A stretch of DNA of 64,000 nucleotides from Paragorgia papillata (lineage: Eukaryota; Cnidaria; Anthozoa; Scleralcyonacea; Coralliidae), in NCBI GenBank assembly GCA_035771165.1, contig JAWNZC010000219.1:1-64000 (forward strand), in the 5' to 3' direction. Positions 35,967 through 45,306 of this stretch are shown piece by piece. A model generated the notes under the pieces. It was not told the origin of the DNA. It saw nothing but the letters and a program-made list of their open reading frames with translations, and made no database searches. Position 1 is the first letter of the stretch; the number at the start of each line of letters is the position of its first letter. A program made the position numbers and the translations under genes.

Positions 35967-36298
35967 TACTTTGCTTCAAATTTGGTGTAGATATACTCCA
36001 TAGGCATGCGCATAAGCGAATTCATTTTCTTACTCGAAAATGTCAAACTGAACAATCTTCTTTCGGGCCAATGTTTTCATGATTTCATCACTCGTATATA
36101 AATATTAGTTTCCAGGTTCTACTTGCAGCGTGAATATGTCGTGGCTTCGGTCAGATAGGAATATTCCAGTTATAAGGAGGTTTGTCATTGGATAACGCTA
36201 CCAGTGGTCTATCACCAATAGACCACTAGTAGCTCAGCCAACCAGAGTGCCGAATTTGTAATAGACAACTAGTTGGTTGATACCGAAATAGCAATATA

Positions 36299-37030
36299 CC
36301 GTAGAATTCCGAAAGTAATGCCCCCCCCGAAAGTAACGTTGAATTTGTGACACTTCTAAATTTCCCGAAAGTAGTGGCCCCTTCGAATGTGGCGCATTTT
36401 TTTAATGTTTCAAATGTTTATCCAACAAAAAAGTAATGTTCGTATTAAAACTAAACAATCAACTTAAAGCTAGTAATATGTTTTTTCGATTATCGACATT
36501 TCTGTTCGATGAAAGCACGTGTTCGTCCTTAATTTTTCAATATTTACAACATGTTCTCTCTTTATAAGTTAAGTTGCCATCATCGCCGCCGACAATCATG
36601 TCAAGGTCATCAACGCTGCTGTCGTAAAACATTACGTCCTCTATACTAAGGACTAATGTAGAAAATAAATAGTTACTGATGAACGGAGACTTTTGATATT
36701 TCTTCCTAACGTATTTCAACCATCCGAAAGTAGCGCCCCCCCCCCGAAAGTAGCGCCCCCCGAAAGTAGCGCCCCTCGAAAGTAGCACCCCCCGAAAGTA
36801 GCGCCCCCCTCCCCCCGAAAGTAGCGGCCCCTCGAAAGTAGCGGCCCCGAAAGTAGCGCCCCCCGAAATTAGCGCCCCCCCCTCCCCCCCGAAAGTAGCG
36901 CCCCCCGAACGTAGCGCCCACCGAACGTAGCGCCCCCGAAAGTAGTGCCCCCCCCGAAAGTAGCGCCCCCAAGGGCTGCTAAATCCATAAGTAACGGGGG
37001 GCCGGGGTCGTTACTTTCGGAATTCTACGG
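36299..37030. mobile_element. TIR element CCGTAGAATTCCGAAAGTAA with TA duplication
   Basis: CCGTAGAATTCCGAAAGTAA at 36299 is mirrored by GTTACTTTCGGAATTCTACGG ends at 37030, both flanked by TA. It inserted at the right edge of repeat R3 copy 1. The interior contains a minisatellite built from the subterminal word CGAAAGTAGCGCCCC. No transposase is visible. A degenerate partial relative lies at 40690-40800. Confidence 0.8.
36722..36975. repeat. CGAAAGTAGCGCCCCC minisatellite inside a TIR element
   Basis: About 15 irregular copies of a 15-25 bp unit CGAAAGTAGCGCCCC with variable C-runs of up to eight. The unit is the element's own subterminal sequence, so the array grew from the TIR. C-runs could form i-motif or, on the other strand, G-quadruplex structures. 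The minus-strand glycine-rich frame is a by-product. Confidence 0.85.
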
Positions 37031-37032
37031 TA

Positions 37033-37640
37033 TCTGGGCAATCACGTGACGATAGATGCGTAATTGTAATGCGATACCGGGCTAGTGTTGTTGTTGTGAG
37101 TGTATAGTGTTGTGTATGAGAGTGTGAAGAATAAAAGAGCGATATTTTGCAACTTTCTGCTTTACTTTAATACTACAGATACAATAAAATAACCAAAAAA
37201 AATGAACTGTACTTTTTTAAACTAATCAATTTCACGAACATTTTGGTGACACTATATATGAGACATTTTCAATTGAATTAAAAATATTCGACCAAATTTT
37301 TAAATGGGTTTACAAAATTAATAATTTAGAACTATAGACTAGCGCCTAAGGCGATATAACGTCGATTTAATTAAAGATTAAAATTTTCAGAAACATTTCC
37401 CTCCGCGGTGTCCAGCCTAGTCTCGGCTAAGCACTTTCATCTACAAAGCAAATTACAAAGCATATTAAAGAAATAGAAAATGGCCGCCCGTGTTAATGTA
37501 TCCTGATGCAAAGTGAGTTGGGAGAATTTGAAAGTTTATGTGAACCTGAGCCGTATAGGCGAGGCTTTACACATTAAAGACTTTCGAATTCTCCCAAACT
37601 CACTCCAGTGTTTGCATCGGCTTTTGTAAAATAAGGTATT
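37033..37640. other. No gene seen
   Basis: Mostly AT-rich. An inverted pair GAGTTGGGAGAATTTGAAAG (37514) and CTTTCGAATTCTCCCAAACTC (37580) suggests a small TIR element of about 90 bp. Nothing else is recognised. Confidence 0.4.
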
Positions 37641-37860
37641 CTCGACGCACGCTCTGATTGGCTGGGCTCCGTGCATTTATAAGAGTATGAAGATCATGAA
37701 TGACGTAAAATGGCGTGGAGTGGCGTAGGATGGCGTCACCTGGCGGGAAAACTAGTGAACTTTCAAAACTATCCCACTTTTAGTTTGTTTTTTTCCTTCA
37801 TATTTTATAAAACAAATAAAAGATATCGCTCCTATGCATATGTACTTTTATAAAGGTACA

Positions 37861-37940
37861 TTTGACGTCATTTGAACACGAAAGACGTGTACTCGGCTAT
37901 CTACTCAACTTCTTTCGTACCGTGTTCAAATGACGTCAAA
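37861..37940. promoter_or_regulatory. Perfect 20-bp inverted repeat carrying two CRE palindromes
   Basis: TTTGACGTCATTTGAACACG at 37861-37880 has its exact reverse complement at 37921-37940. Each arm contains TGACGTCA, the full cAMP-response element bound by CREB/ATF proteins. A 40-bp loop separates the arms. It may be the end structure of a small MITE rather than a promoter; no transcription start is evident. Confidence 0.5.
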
Positions 37941-38121
37941 CGTGCCTTTGCACGGAGCTTTTTTGTTTTATCTGTTAAATTATAAACACAGCTGGGCATC
38001 CATCTTTTATGAAATATAAAGACTAAGAAATGTGCCGTGACATCCATGTTTTCATATCCTGATATAAAAACGGTAATTGACCAATCACCGAGCGCGGCTG
38101 AGCCCACAGTCAAGTACTCAT

Positions 38122-38400
38122 ATAGCCTGGTACCCTGGCCCAATCAAAGAATATGGGCCAGCAGGTAACCACTAATTTCATTCTCGCGTCATCAGGGCGT
38201 CATCATTTTTTTGGCTACATAGTAGCCTGGTACCCTGGCCCAATTTCAAAAGAAATATGGGCCAGGTAACCACTAATCTGATTCTCGCGTCATCAGGGCT
38301 AAATCCCCTGATGACGACTACAGTTTTACTCATAGCCAAGAAAAACGCGCGAAAATTTTAACCAATAGGAAATCGGAAGTCTTTAGTGGTTACCAGGCTA
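38122..38400. mobile_element. Tandemly duplicated MITE half (AGCCTGGTACCCTGGCCC)
   Basis: AGCCTGGTACCCTGGCCCAA starts at 38124 and again at 38224, each followed by ATATGGGCCAG, GTAACCACTAAT and TTCTCGCGTCATCAGGGC. The far end, TTAGTGGTTACCAGGCTA (38400), is the reverse complement of AGCCTGGTAACCACTAA. The structure is a TIR element whose left half has been duplicated head-to-tail. Confidence 0.65.
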
Positions 38401-38505
38401 GTACTCATATTGAACAGAATACGGTCAGCGGTCGCTTCTATGAAAGAAAAGACTGATATTTCCATTTATAAAATAACATTTTGAAAACGCAAGCGGTGAT
38501 TGGTT

Positions 38506-38915
38506 AAAAGCCGTGTTTCTATAACTCTATGGAAAACATGGATGGATTACGCCATCCAATACGTATACGCCATCGTTCTAATTAAAATTTGTACAGGAAG
38601 ACCATTATACGCCATCCACTACGCCATGATCAAACGCCATGCAATACGCCATTCGTGGAGGGTAATGAGAATTTACGCTTTTAATTTGGATTAATTTTAA
38701 CGTTTAATCTATTTTGACGCGTTATTTTATAAAGGAAATAGAAAACATTTTTCCCGTGTTCCTATAGAGTTATAGAAACACTTGTGGAAGTTTGGAAGAA
38801 CTCGAAATAGTGTGGAAACACTCGCTCTGCGGGCTCGTGTTCCCACTGTGATTTCTCGTTCTCCCAAACTTCCACTCGTGTTTCTATAACTCTATAGAAA
38901 CACGGAAAATGTTTT
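38506..38915. repeat. Inverted TTTCTATAACTCTATRGAAA repeats
   Basis: GTGTTTCTATAACTCTATGG (38513), GTGTTCCTATAGAGTTATAG (38757) and GTGTTTCTATAACTCTATAG (38878) are near-palindromic words in both orientations. The last two bracket an inverted AACTTCCAC/GTGGAAGTT pair. ACGCCATCCA-type words are repeated between 38548 and 38655. The element class is uncertain. Confidence 0.5.
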
Positions 38916-38926
38916 CTATTTCTTAA

Positions 38927-39162
38927 AGAGAACATATAAATACTAGAGGGGGCATTGGCGGGAAAATTTGGTAACCACATGGCAGCCGCCATTACCTATG
39001 ATATTTCAGTCAATTGGTTGGCAAATGTACTAGACCCAGTCCTTTGCCAACCAACGCGCCTAATGTTTGCCTCCAAAAAAATCCAAGATGGCGGCGTTCA
39101 ATTGGTTACCCGCGGTTGACTGAAATTAAGATAGGATGCCCCCTCTAGTATTTATATGATCT
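38927..39162. mobile_element. MITE with TACTAGAGGGGGCAT TIRs
   Basis: ATATAAATACTAGAGGGGGC at 38934 is mirrored by GCCCCCTCTAGTATTTATAT ending at 39156, with an outer GAGA/TCTC pair. The interior is also partly palindromic: CAATTGGTTGGCAAA against TTTGCCAACCAACGC. Length is about 235 bp and no coding capacity is seen. It lies just downstream, in minus-strand terms, of the proline-rich exon. Confidence 0.75.
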
Positions 39163-39246
39163 CTATGGATATTTCCGCCATCTTTGTTCCGACACATTTT
39201 AGACGGAACCCGCATGTTACGGGTTACATGGGTCAGCGGTTCTTAC

Positions 39247-39486
39247 CTGGTTGATGTTGTCCTCCAGTGGGAGGAGAAGGTGGGTAGGAGCTAGCGCTAG
39301 AATCTCCGGGGGTCGCGGTCGTGCCATACCCCGCCATGGGAGGTGGTGCACTGGTGGGGTTAGTGAACTGGGACGAGCCCGGAGGAGGCGGTGCGTTGGT
39401 AAAATGACCATGTGGAGGAGGGGCTACTGGATTACTCATCCCCATGGAAACGTGCGAAGGAGGTGGTTGTATATTTGGTGTGTTTT
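39247..39486 (-). CDS. Proline-rich internal exon, minus-strand gene (partial)
   Basis: A 240-bp open exon lies between a strong acceptor (TTTCTCTTTCAG) and a consensus donor (CAG|GTAAGA). It is phase 1 at both ends and so can be skipped without shifting the frame. It encodes low-complexity Pro/Ser/Thr/Gly-rich sequence: QPPPSHVSMGMSNPVAPPPH, then GHFTNAPPPPGSSQF and ASSYPPSPPTGG. I cannot name the gene. The phase and strand match the CELF-like terminal exon 7.7 kb downstream (31493-31593), so it could be the linker between RRM2 and RRM3. Canonical CELF linkers are Ala/Gly/Ser-rich rather than Pro-rich, and the intervening RRM3 exon is not visible. The link is therefore inference. Other gene exons would lie upstream at higher coordinates and were not found. 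Confidence 0.6.
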
Positions 39487-39543
39487 CTGAAAGAGAAAAT
39501 TGTATAGTTGTGTTGGTAGGGAATGTTGAATGGCAAGCAACAG

Positions 39544-39600
39544 CTTCCGTAGTTCAATGGTCAGAGCACTGCACTGGAATCGCAGGGTCGCGCCTTGATG
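39544..39600 (+). tRNA. tRNA-like pseudogene or SINE head
   Basis: The A-box-like GTAGTTCAATGGTCAGAGCA is followed by an anticodon-arm-like CTGCACTGGAATCGCAG. The T-arm is broken (GGTCGCGCCTTGA in place of GGTCGCGGGTTCGA) and no acceptor stem closes. It sits in the intron upstream of the proline-rich exon, antisense to it. It is probably a decayed tRNA or tRNA-derived SINE. Confidence 0.5.
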
Positions 39601-39635
39601 TTGTATTTTCACACCTTGGTCCCGGTTTGGTCGTA

Positions 39636-40519
39636 CAGTCGAACCTCTATTAAGCGGCCACCTTCGGGGAATGGCTTTGTGGCCAGTTAATAGAGGTGGC
39701 CGCTTAATAGAGTGACACCAACAATGGGCCTTGGGTGTGGTCAAATGTCCTTTTATTCGATTCTAAAACACTGATAACAGTAACGAGTAGACTTTCAAAA
39801 AACCAACAAGTAGTTAACAAAACAGTTTTCAAAAACCGAAAAAATAATAAAACAAAGGAGCAACGAAACGAATAACAAAAATGCCACACGTTCGATGGGC
39901 ATGTATACTGACGCCTAGCAAGTTATGTTGGCTTCAAATAGTTATCAATGTGCATCTGTCGCTGCGGTGCACTGAGTTTCAAAGCGCAAAGCAAGACATT
40001 TGTCTTTGAAATTGATAGAGCTAGCTCCTCGTATCCATGATACTGTGCGAAATTCCGCAGAGTCTCCGCACGCCAAATCCCTGCACAAGGAGGAATTTGA
40101 CGCAAAGTAAAGAGTAGTGTTTCTCTGCACCGGACATGCAGATATTTTTATTACCGACAATGTTTTTGAATTTGATTACATGTAAACTTGAGGCATGAGG
40201 TTTCAAGTGACATGTGTTGAATGAAATACATGTACTTACTGACAGCAACTAAGTGTTCTGTGGTCTCTTATTTAGCTCAAGTTTTAGTTTCGGTTCTCTT
40301 GCGGTACAAATTGTGCCTAAGATAAATTAAGCTGGCCGTTTAATACAGGTAAAAAACAACACGAAATACCAATTGGGACCGCTCGTAGGTGGCCGTGGCC
40401 GCTTAATAGAGGTGGCCGTTTAATAGAGTGGTAATCTATAGTAAATTACAGGGAATATTTTAGGGGTTTTGACAAGTGGCCATTTAATAGAGGGTGACCG
40501 CTTAATAGAGGTTCGACTG
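39636..40519 (-). mobile_element. Tigger/pogo-like non-autonomous element, copy 2 (inverted)
   Basis: The same family as 35101-35966 in opposite orientation. Ends are CAGTCGAACCTCTATTAAGC and its complement, with TA on both sides. It is 884 bp and very similar throughout. The two copies, ~3.7 kb apart and inverted, flank the region with the proline-rich exon and could pair in transcripts or promote inversion. Confidence 0.88.
39923..40105 (-). pseudogene. Tigger-like transposase C-terminal remnant, copy 2
   Basis: The frame equals that at 35514-35696 with five residue differences (for example IDNYLKPT in place of IDNYFKPT) and no stop. Only the tail of the transposase is present, so it is not functional. 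Confidence 0.45.
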
Positions 40520-40689
40520 TATAATGTATATATTCTTATACAGTCGAGATTTTCCTTCATCAAAAATCCTTCATCAAAAATCCTACAACTGATGTAATTT
40601 AGCTTCGCAGTTCGCGCTCCAGTCCCTACTCTCCCCCGATAACTGAATAACTGAATTGCTTCTATATGTAGTGCTTGGGCCCCGTTCAC

Positions 40690-40800
40690 ACTATACCGGA
40701 AACCGTAGAATCTCGAAAGGGGTGCCCCTCCCCGAAAAGTAAGCGGTCCCCGAAAAGTAGCCCCCCCCCCCGTGAGTAGCGGCTCTTTTGAAAACAGCGT
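40690..40800. mobile_element. Degenerate partial CCGTAGAAT element
   Basis: AACCGTAGAATCTCGAAAGG followed by two CCCCGAAAAGTA words and long C-runs resembles the left end and internal array of the element at 36299-37030. No right end is found. Confidence 0.5.
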
Positions 40801-41134
40801 GCTTCCCCCGTGATACAACGAATACGATTGATGATGATGATAAAATGGCTTGAAAGAATGTAATAGTATTAATATTGATATTCAGTTCCGGTTAAATAGA
40901 TTTAGGGTCACGTGACATGATGACGTGTAGACTTTGAACATGTGATGTTGTTGCTAACTGTAGAGGACTATAAGTGTGGTTTTATGTATAGATATGTTTA
41001 AATATATTAATTGATAAACAGTTAAAGAATACGCTCTTAATACGTTATGAACGTTATTATCAGCCTTTGCAAACAATTTTTTCCCAACATTTATCATCTC
41101 GCCCTTCCAGAAGGTGAAATACGTATTATGTGGC

Positions 41135-41700
41135 GTATTACTTTCACGATATCAAAAACCATAGAAGCTGACTGAAATATAAAGCCAAGTAAAAAAAACA
41201 ACACATGTTTCTCGTCCCGATTTCCAGCAAAAAGCAGTGAAGCGGGGTCTTTTTTGTCAAAGTAAGTTTAGGCAAAGGTTCAAAGGCTACACAGTACAGT
41301 AATAAAGGGCACAATGAAATATTAATAACAAAAAGCTTTAGTTTAATACTCTAGTTCAGTTCACAAATTAATTTGAACAAATGACTGGCTTCAATAGTTA
41401 TAATATGGCGGGAAACAGTTCGTAAAGTGTTGAAATTGGCCAGCGGGTAAATTTCGAATGAGCCCGCGGTCGATTCACATGGCAATACTTCAAGTAATCA
41501 AATTAAAAGTTAAAAAAGCTAAAGTTCTAGCTAGCTGGAAGGGATTTGGACAGGAAAACAAGCAAAAAAAAAAAAAAGGAAAAAAGGAAGCGGGCGAAGC
41601 ATATGTGTGTTTGTTTTTGCTTGGCCTAAGTGACTTTCCCGAATACTGTAAACTGAATACCAAAAATATCTTGGTCATCAAACGATCCATTGATCGCCAT
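41135..41700 (-). pseudogene. RecQ-like helicase fragment, copy 2, split by a MITE
   Basis: ATATCAAAAACCATAGAAGC plus TGACTGAAATATAA (to 41182) and TAAGTGACTTTCCCG onward (from 41627) match 31180-31265 continuously once the 444-bp insertion is removed. The minus-strand reading DDQDIFGIQFTVFGK corresponds to GQDVFIIQPTGSGK of copy 1 with the nucleotide-binding loop mutated. Confidence 0.6.
41183..41626. mobile_element. MITE with RGCCAAGYAAAAA TIRs and TAA duplication
   Basis: The left end AGCCAAGTAAAAAAAACAAC and right end (reverse complement GGCCAAGCAAAAACAAAC) form the TIR. The uninterrupted helicase fragment at ~31210 reads GAAATATAAGTGAC. Here it is GAAATATAA, element, TAAGTGAC, giving a TAA target duplication by direct comparison. 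A 3-bp TWA duplication is characteristic of PIF/Harbinger. Confidence 0.8.
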
Positions 41701-41924
41701 ATAGTCAGTATAGCCCTTACCGTCATGCTCGGAGGGATGTCCAGTCTCTTGTACTACGAACAACGAAAATGCATATTGTACCGTTATAATCCCATTGCCT
41801 TGATAGCATAGCAGAATTACTGCCTCAAAGCACAATCCAGTTGGAAATACAGCTTCAAATAGAATGAGGCATTGGCTGTCTTGAGTTCTAGAGAAAAAAA
41901 GACTATTTATTTCACTGCATATTA

Positions 41925-42720
41925 AGAGATTATTAGCCGAGAGCGAGGTCTGTACGGGAAAATATCAGACCGAGGTCTTGACAGTACGGACCGAGCCGCA
42001 AGCGAGGTTCTTACAAAAAAGACCGAGGTCTGATATTTTCCCGTACAGACCGAGTAAACGAGGTTAATAAAGCGTTTATTATATGGCTATTTCAAGTTTT
42101 GCGATAATAATTGTATCAAACTTAGGGGCTGTTTACATGAGCCCGGCTAGCCGGGCTGGCCCGTTTGACCGAGGCGCCTGGTTATATAGTTATTACCTTT
42201 GCGAAAAGGATTCAGTTTACATGGAAAGCCGGGCCAGCCCGGTTAGCCGGGATCTCACTTGAGCAAACCGGGGCGCCCGGTTAACCGGGATGAAATTTTC
42301 CCATATAAACTGTTCAAGCCGGGCTAGCCCGGTTAACCGGGCTGAAAAATCAAAACGAAAAAAAACACATGATATGCCATGTGATGATGATTTAACACAA
42401 TAACTAATAAAAGAACTGTCTACTTCTGTAAGCAAAACCGTAAAACAAACAATATTATAACTGTATGGATCAAAATAAGTCTATTTATTTTGTTTTCAGT
42501 TTTCCCGCCAAAAACTTTTGTTTATGCAAATTCGAGTAGAATTTCAGCCCGGCTTGCCGGGCTGGATACTTAGCTCATGTAAACAGCCCCTTAGTGTGAA
42601 AACCTTAGAAATTCACGCGAGCAAAATCAACATCCGGGACAGCGGTCCGGATACGGAAAAAGACGGACCGTGGTCCGGATACGCATTTTCACGGACCGTG
42701 CGTTGACCAATCAGAACTCA
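41925..42720. mobile_element. Element with GAGGTCTGTACGGGAAAATA palindrome
   Basis: GAGGTCTGTACGGGAAAATA plus TCAGACCGAGGTCTT (41944-41979) is mirrored at 42029-42061 around a GGACCGAGCCGCAAGCGAGG loop. The sequence continues to about 42720, with further palindromic GGTCCGGATACG words. The Harbinger-like MITE at 42125-42590 inserted into it. The outer limits are uncertain. Confidence 0.6.
42125..42590. mobile_element. Harbinger-like MITE, complete, TTA duplication
   Basis: The TIR GGGGCTGTTTACATGAGC is mirrored by GCTCATGTAAACAGCCCC, flanked by TTA on both sides (42122-42124, 42591-42593). Subterminal regions carry repeated palindromic CCCGGTTAACCGGG and GCCGGGCTAGCCCGG words. It is 466 bp and no transposase is visible. 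The 3-bp TTA duplication with a GGG start is characteristic of PIF/Harbinger. Confidence 0.85.
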
Positions 42721-42805
42721 GGATATTACAAAGCCATATAGTCTACACTCGAATTTTCCTTCACCCAAAATCCTGAGAACATGATATGTAGTCGAGTGAA
42801 ATGCC

Positions 42806-42810
<5 letters not shown>

Positions 42811-42862
<52 letters not shown>
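42811..42862. repeat. (TA)n microsatellite
   Basis: About 26 uninterrupted TA units. Confidence 0.98.
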
Positions 42863-42866
<4 letters not shown>

Positions 42867-43529
42867 TTATCTTGTATCAGAAAATTATTTGGATGACTGC
42901 TAAAATACCCGTTAAAATCTTAGGATTTAACCCTCTCATGTGTAGCCTGCGTGCAGACTCAAATTACACAAATTAAATTGCTAACTTTGTTCTGGTCACG
43001 TGGGTTTCCCACCAAAAGTGGGGAAAGCATGTGATTGGTCAATTACTAAATATGCATAATTAATGATTATTTATGACAAAAGTTGTTTTCGAAGGAATAA
43101 GCATTGCGTGTATCGATCTTGGGAACCTCGAAGGTGAATCTTTTGAACGTGCGTGCTCTTGATGCTGTGTGTAAGTTACACATCATTTTACACATGAAAT
43201 TGAGATCAGCAGGCAAAATTTGGTTACTAGCTGCTCTTGATGTTTCTGTATCAGTCCAATGGAAAACCATCAGACGTTCAGTGTTGTTTTTCTGTGGGGA
43301 TTCTGTGTCGGCTTCGATAAGAAATACGGCGAAGTGCGATTGACATCGATGTTGGATTACAACTTGTAATATATATCCCGGAGTCCTGCTTGGCGTTCGC
43401 TCCTTCTTTATCGCTGTGCAAAATATAAATATCAGAACGTTGTCTGGTTTGCCGCGGCAAATCATTGCGACGCTTCTGACGGCGCAATTTTGAGAACGGA
43501 TGCGCTTGAATGCGAGCCGCGCGGGTGTA

Positions 43530-44660
43530 AACCATCTCTCTCGTCCGCAGAGGCAACCTCGTCCCCAGGGCCATTAATATTTGTGGGGGCTGGGCCAAGA
43601 TGGCGGCCAAAAACAAAATGGCGGGAACAAATGGCCCTGGCACAGGCTGCAAAAAATGCGCCATATTTTGACGCATGTTTGACTCGGACCCAGGCTTCAC
43701 TAACTTTATCGCGCCTAGTTAGGCTCAATTTTTTCTGAATATTTAGTTCAGCTTGACTGACCCAAACTGAAAACAATCAAAACATTAATTTCCAAATACA
43801 TTGTCGAATTATTAAAATAAATAGACTTTTAATAAATATCTGTAAATGCTTATTATTTATCATTTGCTTCACCGTTGTACCAAATTCGCAAGAAACTGGA
43901 TTGCCGTTGTCTGGCCGGGCCGCCTTGTTTTCGTGAGTTTTCGGTGGATTCAATTCAGCGTTTTGAAAAACATTTAGGCTTCGTTTAGTCGAGAATTCTT
44001 GTTTGAAAAATGCCTGCTTCTCAATGGCCAAACACGTAAATTCTGCCCTGTGGTGTACTTTCCTTTCGCAGCCAAAATACTTTTTGACTTTGTTCACCAA
44101 GTCTTTCGTTCGCTCGATTTAGAAAACACTCTGAATTGCCGTCCCATGGACTTCGTTGTATGGCAGCCAGGGCACAGAGACGACACGACCCATCATTACA
44201 TATTCTTCCGACGTTTTATGGGTGTTTCGCCAGCTTAAACAGCCGGCAATTCTGGTATCACTATATTTAATATAATTTGAGCCCTAAAAACAAATGCCCG
44301 CGAGTTAGCCTGCCGCCCGCCTCGTTTCTACCAATCAGAATACCTAAAACATCCAATGTTATCTCGACCAATCAGATGTGGTGATAGCTCAGCCCGTGCC
44401 AGGGCCATTTGTTCTTGGCCGCCATCTTGGCCCAGCCCCCACAAATGGCCCTGGGGACGAGGTTGCCGCAGAGGTTCTTTCGGAGATCGGCTATGTCGGG
44501 GATCGTTGGAGATGCGTCGAAATCGTCAGCTGTACATAAGGAGTGCGGGCTTAGTTTCGCCCGCACTACTTATGTCCAGCTGACGCCTCCGAGCATCTCC
44601 AACGACCCCCGAACCCTCCAATCCCCGAAATTTAACCTCTGCGCGGAGGAGAGAGGTAAA
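43530..44660. mobile_element. Inverted-repeat region with CTCTC..CCGCAGAGG ends
   Basis: The left end (TAAACCATCTCTCTCG, then CCGCAGAGGCAACCTCG) is mirrored on the right (CGAGGTTGCCGCAGAGG at ~44457 and GCGGAGGAGAGAGGTAAACC at ~44643). The inverted blocks also share GGGGGCTGGGCCAAGATGGC and AACAAATGGCCCTGG. The same CCGCAGAGG end word bounds 25540-27613. The interior has frames of 70-110 codons on both strands that I cannot assign to any family. Confidence 0.55.
44498..44610 (+). other. Strong ~110-nt hairpin
   Basis: The arm CGTTGGAGATGC ... CGTCAGCTG ... ACATAAG ... AGTGCGGGC folds back on CGCCCGCACT ... CTTATGT ... CAGCTGACG ... GCATCTCCAACGA with a 7-nt loop (TTAGTTT). More than 40 pairs form with only short bulges. 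This is far stronger than neighbouring DNA. It could be a MITE core, or a transcribed hairpin of pre-miRNA or hairpin-siRNA type. Transcription is not shown. Confidence 0.7.
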
Positions 44661-45003
44661 CCATCAGGGCAAAGCTGTTGGCCTATTGTCGTCTTCGTAA
44701 ACCAAACATTTTGTGGAGGTTTTCGTTTGATACATCATCAAACATCTGCTGTCCAATTCATCAACTTTTCTTCAAACACGAGCGGTAAATGTGCTTGGAT
44801 ACATGTTGTGCCACAAAATAGAGGTTCTCAATATCCTCCATAATGTTAAATATCGTCTCCCAAGTGACAAGATCGCCTTTCTTTTCTAATTTCGCGAAAA
44901 ACGAAACTTTAATATTTGTGATTATTCTAAAAACTCCATGTGACTAGAACATGTAATACGAGTCTGTACGCAGGCTTATCTCCTGTGACAACGGGTCAGT
45001 GCT

Positions 45004-45219
45004 CAATCTTGTTCCCAGATCCCACGTTCCCCTTACCCAGCGGGCGGGAAACGAGAGGCTCTGGGATAATCCGTTCACGCCATCACAGGATTCTTGTTAT
45101 CCGGAAGAAGAGTTATATAGAGTTCACTGTGTTCATCAGCCAATGAAATATCGAAGTGAAACGGATTATCCCAGTCTCTCGTTTCCCGGGTGGGAAACGT
45201 GGGCTCTGGGAACGAGATT
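45004..45219. mobile_element. MITE with AATCTYGTTCCCAGA TIRs and 10-bp duplication
   Basis: GGTCAGTGCT stands directly before (44994-45003) and after (45220-45229) a 216-bp palindromic unit with ends CAATCTTGTTCCCAGATCCC and GGGCTCTGGGAACGAGATT. Interior arms share GGGAAACGAGAG and GGATAATCCG. A 10-bp duplication fits Mutator-like insertion. Confidence 0.75.
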
Positions 45220-45232
45220 GGTCAGTGCTTAC

Positions 45233-45306
45233 ATCCCCCGGAAGAAACGGCTGGCACGTGTTTGTGACGTATTGCAGAAATTAATTTTACGATATCAAAA
45301 ACCATA
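45233..45306 (-). pseudogene. RecQ-like helicase fragment, copy 3 (3' part)
   Basis: CCGGAAGAAACGGCTGGCAC, TGTGACGTATTGCA and ATATCAAAAACCATAG align with 31111-31196 (GCGGAAGAAACGGTTGGACA, TGTGACGTATTGCA, TATCAAAAACCATAG). The donor seen in copy 1 is changed to TGCTTACATCC here. It is only ~75 bp long and cannot be functional. Confidence 0.55.

Larger units (their letters stand above)
34985..36290 (+). repeat. Interspersed repeat R3, copy 1, interrupted by a Tigger-like element
   Basis: Left (34985-35100) and right (35967-36290) parts are continuous with each other in copies 2 (59620-60110) and 3 (61795-62345, inverted). Shared blocks include TTTTCAGATAGTTTTACCTT, CAATCGCTCACAAAACACGA, GGTGTAGATATACTCCATAG and GTCATTGGATAACGCTAC. 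The family is probably a DNA transposon derivative ~0.5 kb long with AGTATCAACCA-type ends. Confidence 0.8.

Noticed and set aside
36537..36972. Glycine-rich minus-strand frames
   Set aside because: Translation of the CGAAAGTAGCGCCCC minisatellite inside a TIR element.
43067..44238. Several 79-140-codon frames on both strands
   Set aside because: Mutually overlapping, without recognisable motifs, and partly in inverted-repeat DNA; not supportable as genes.
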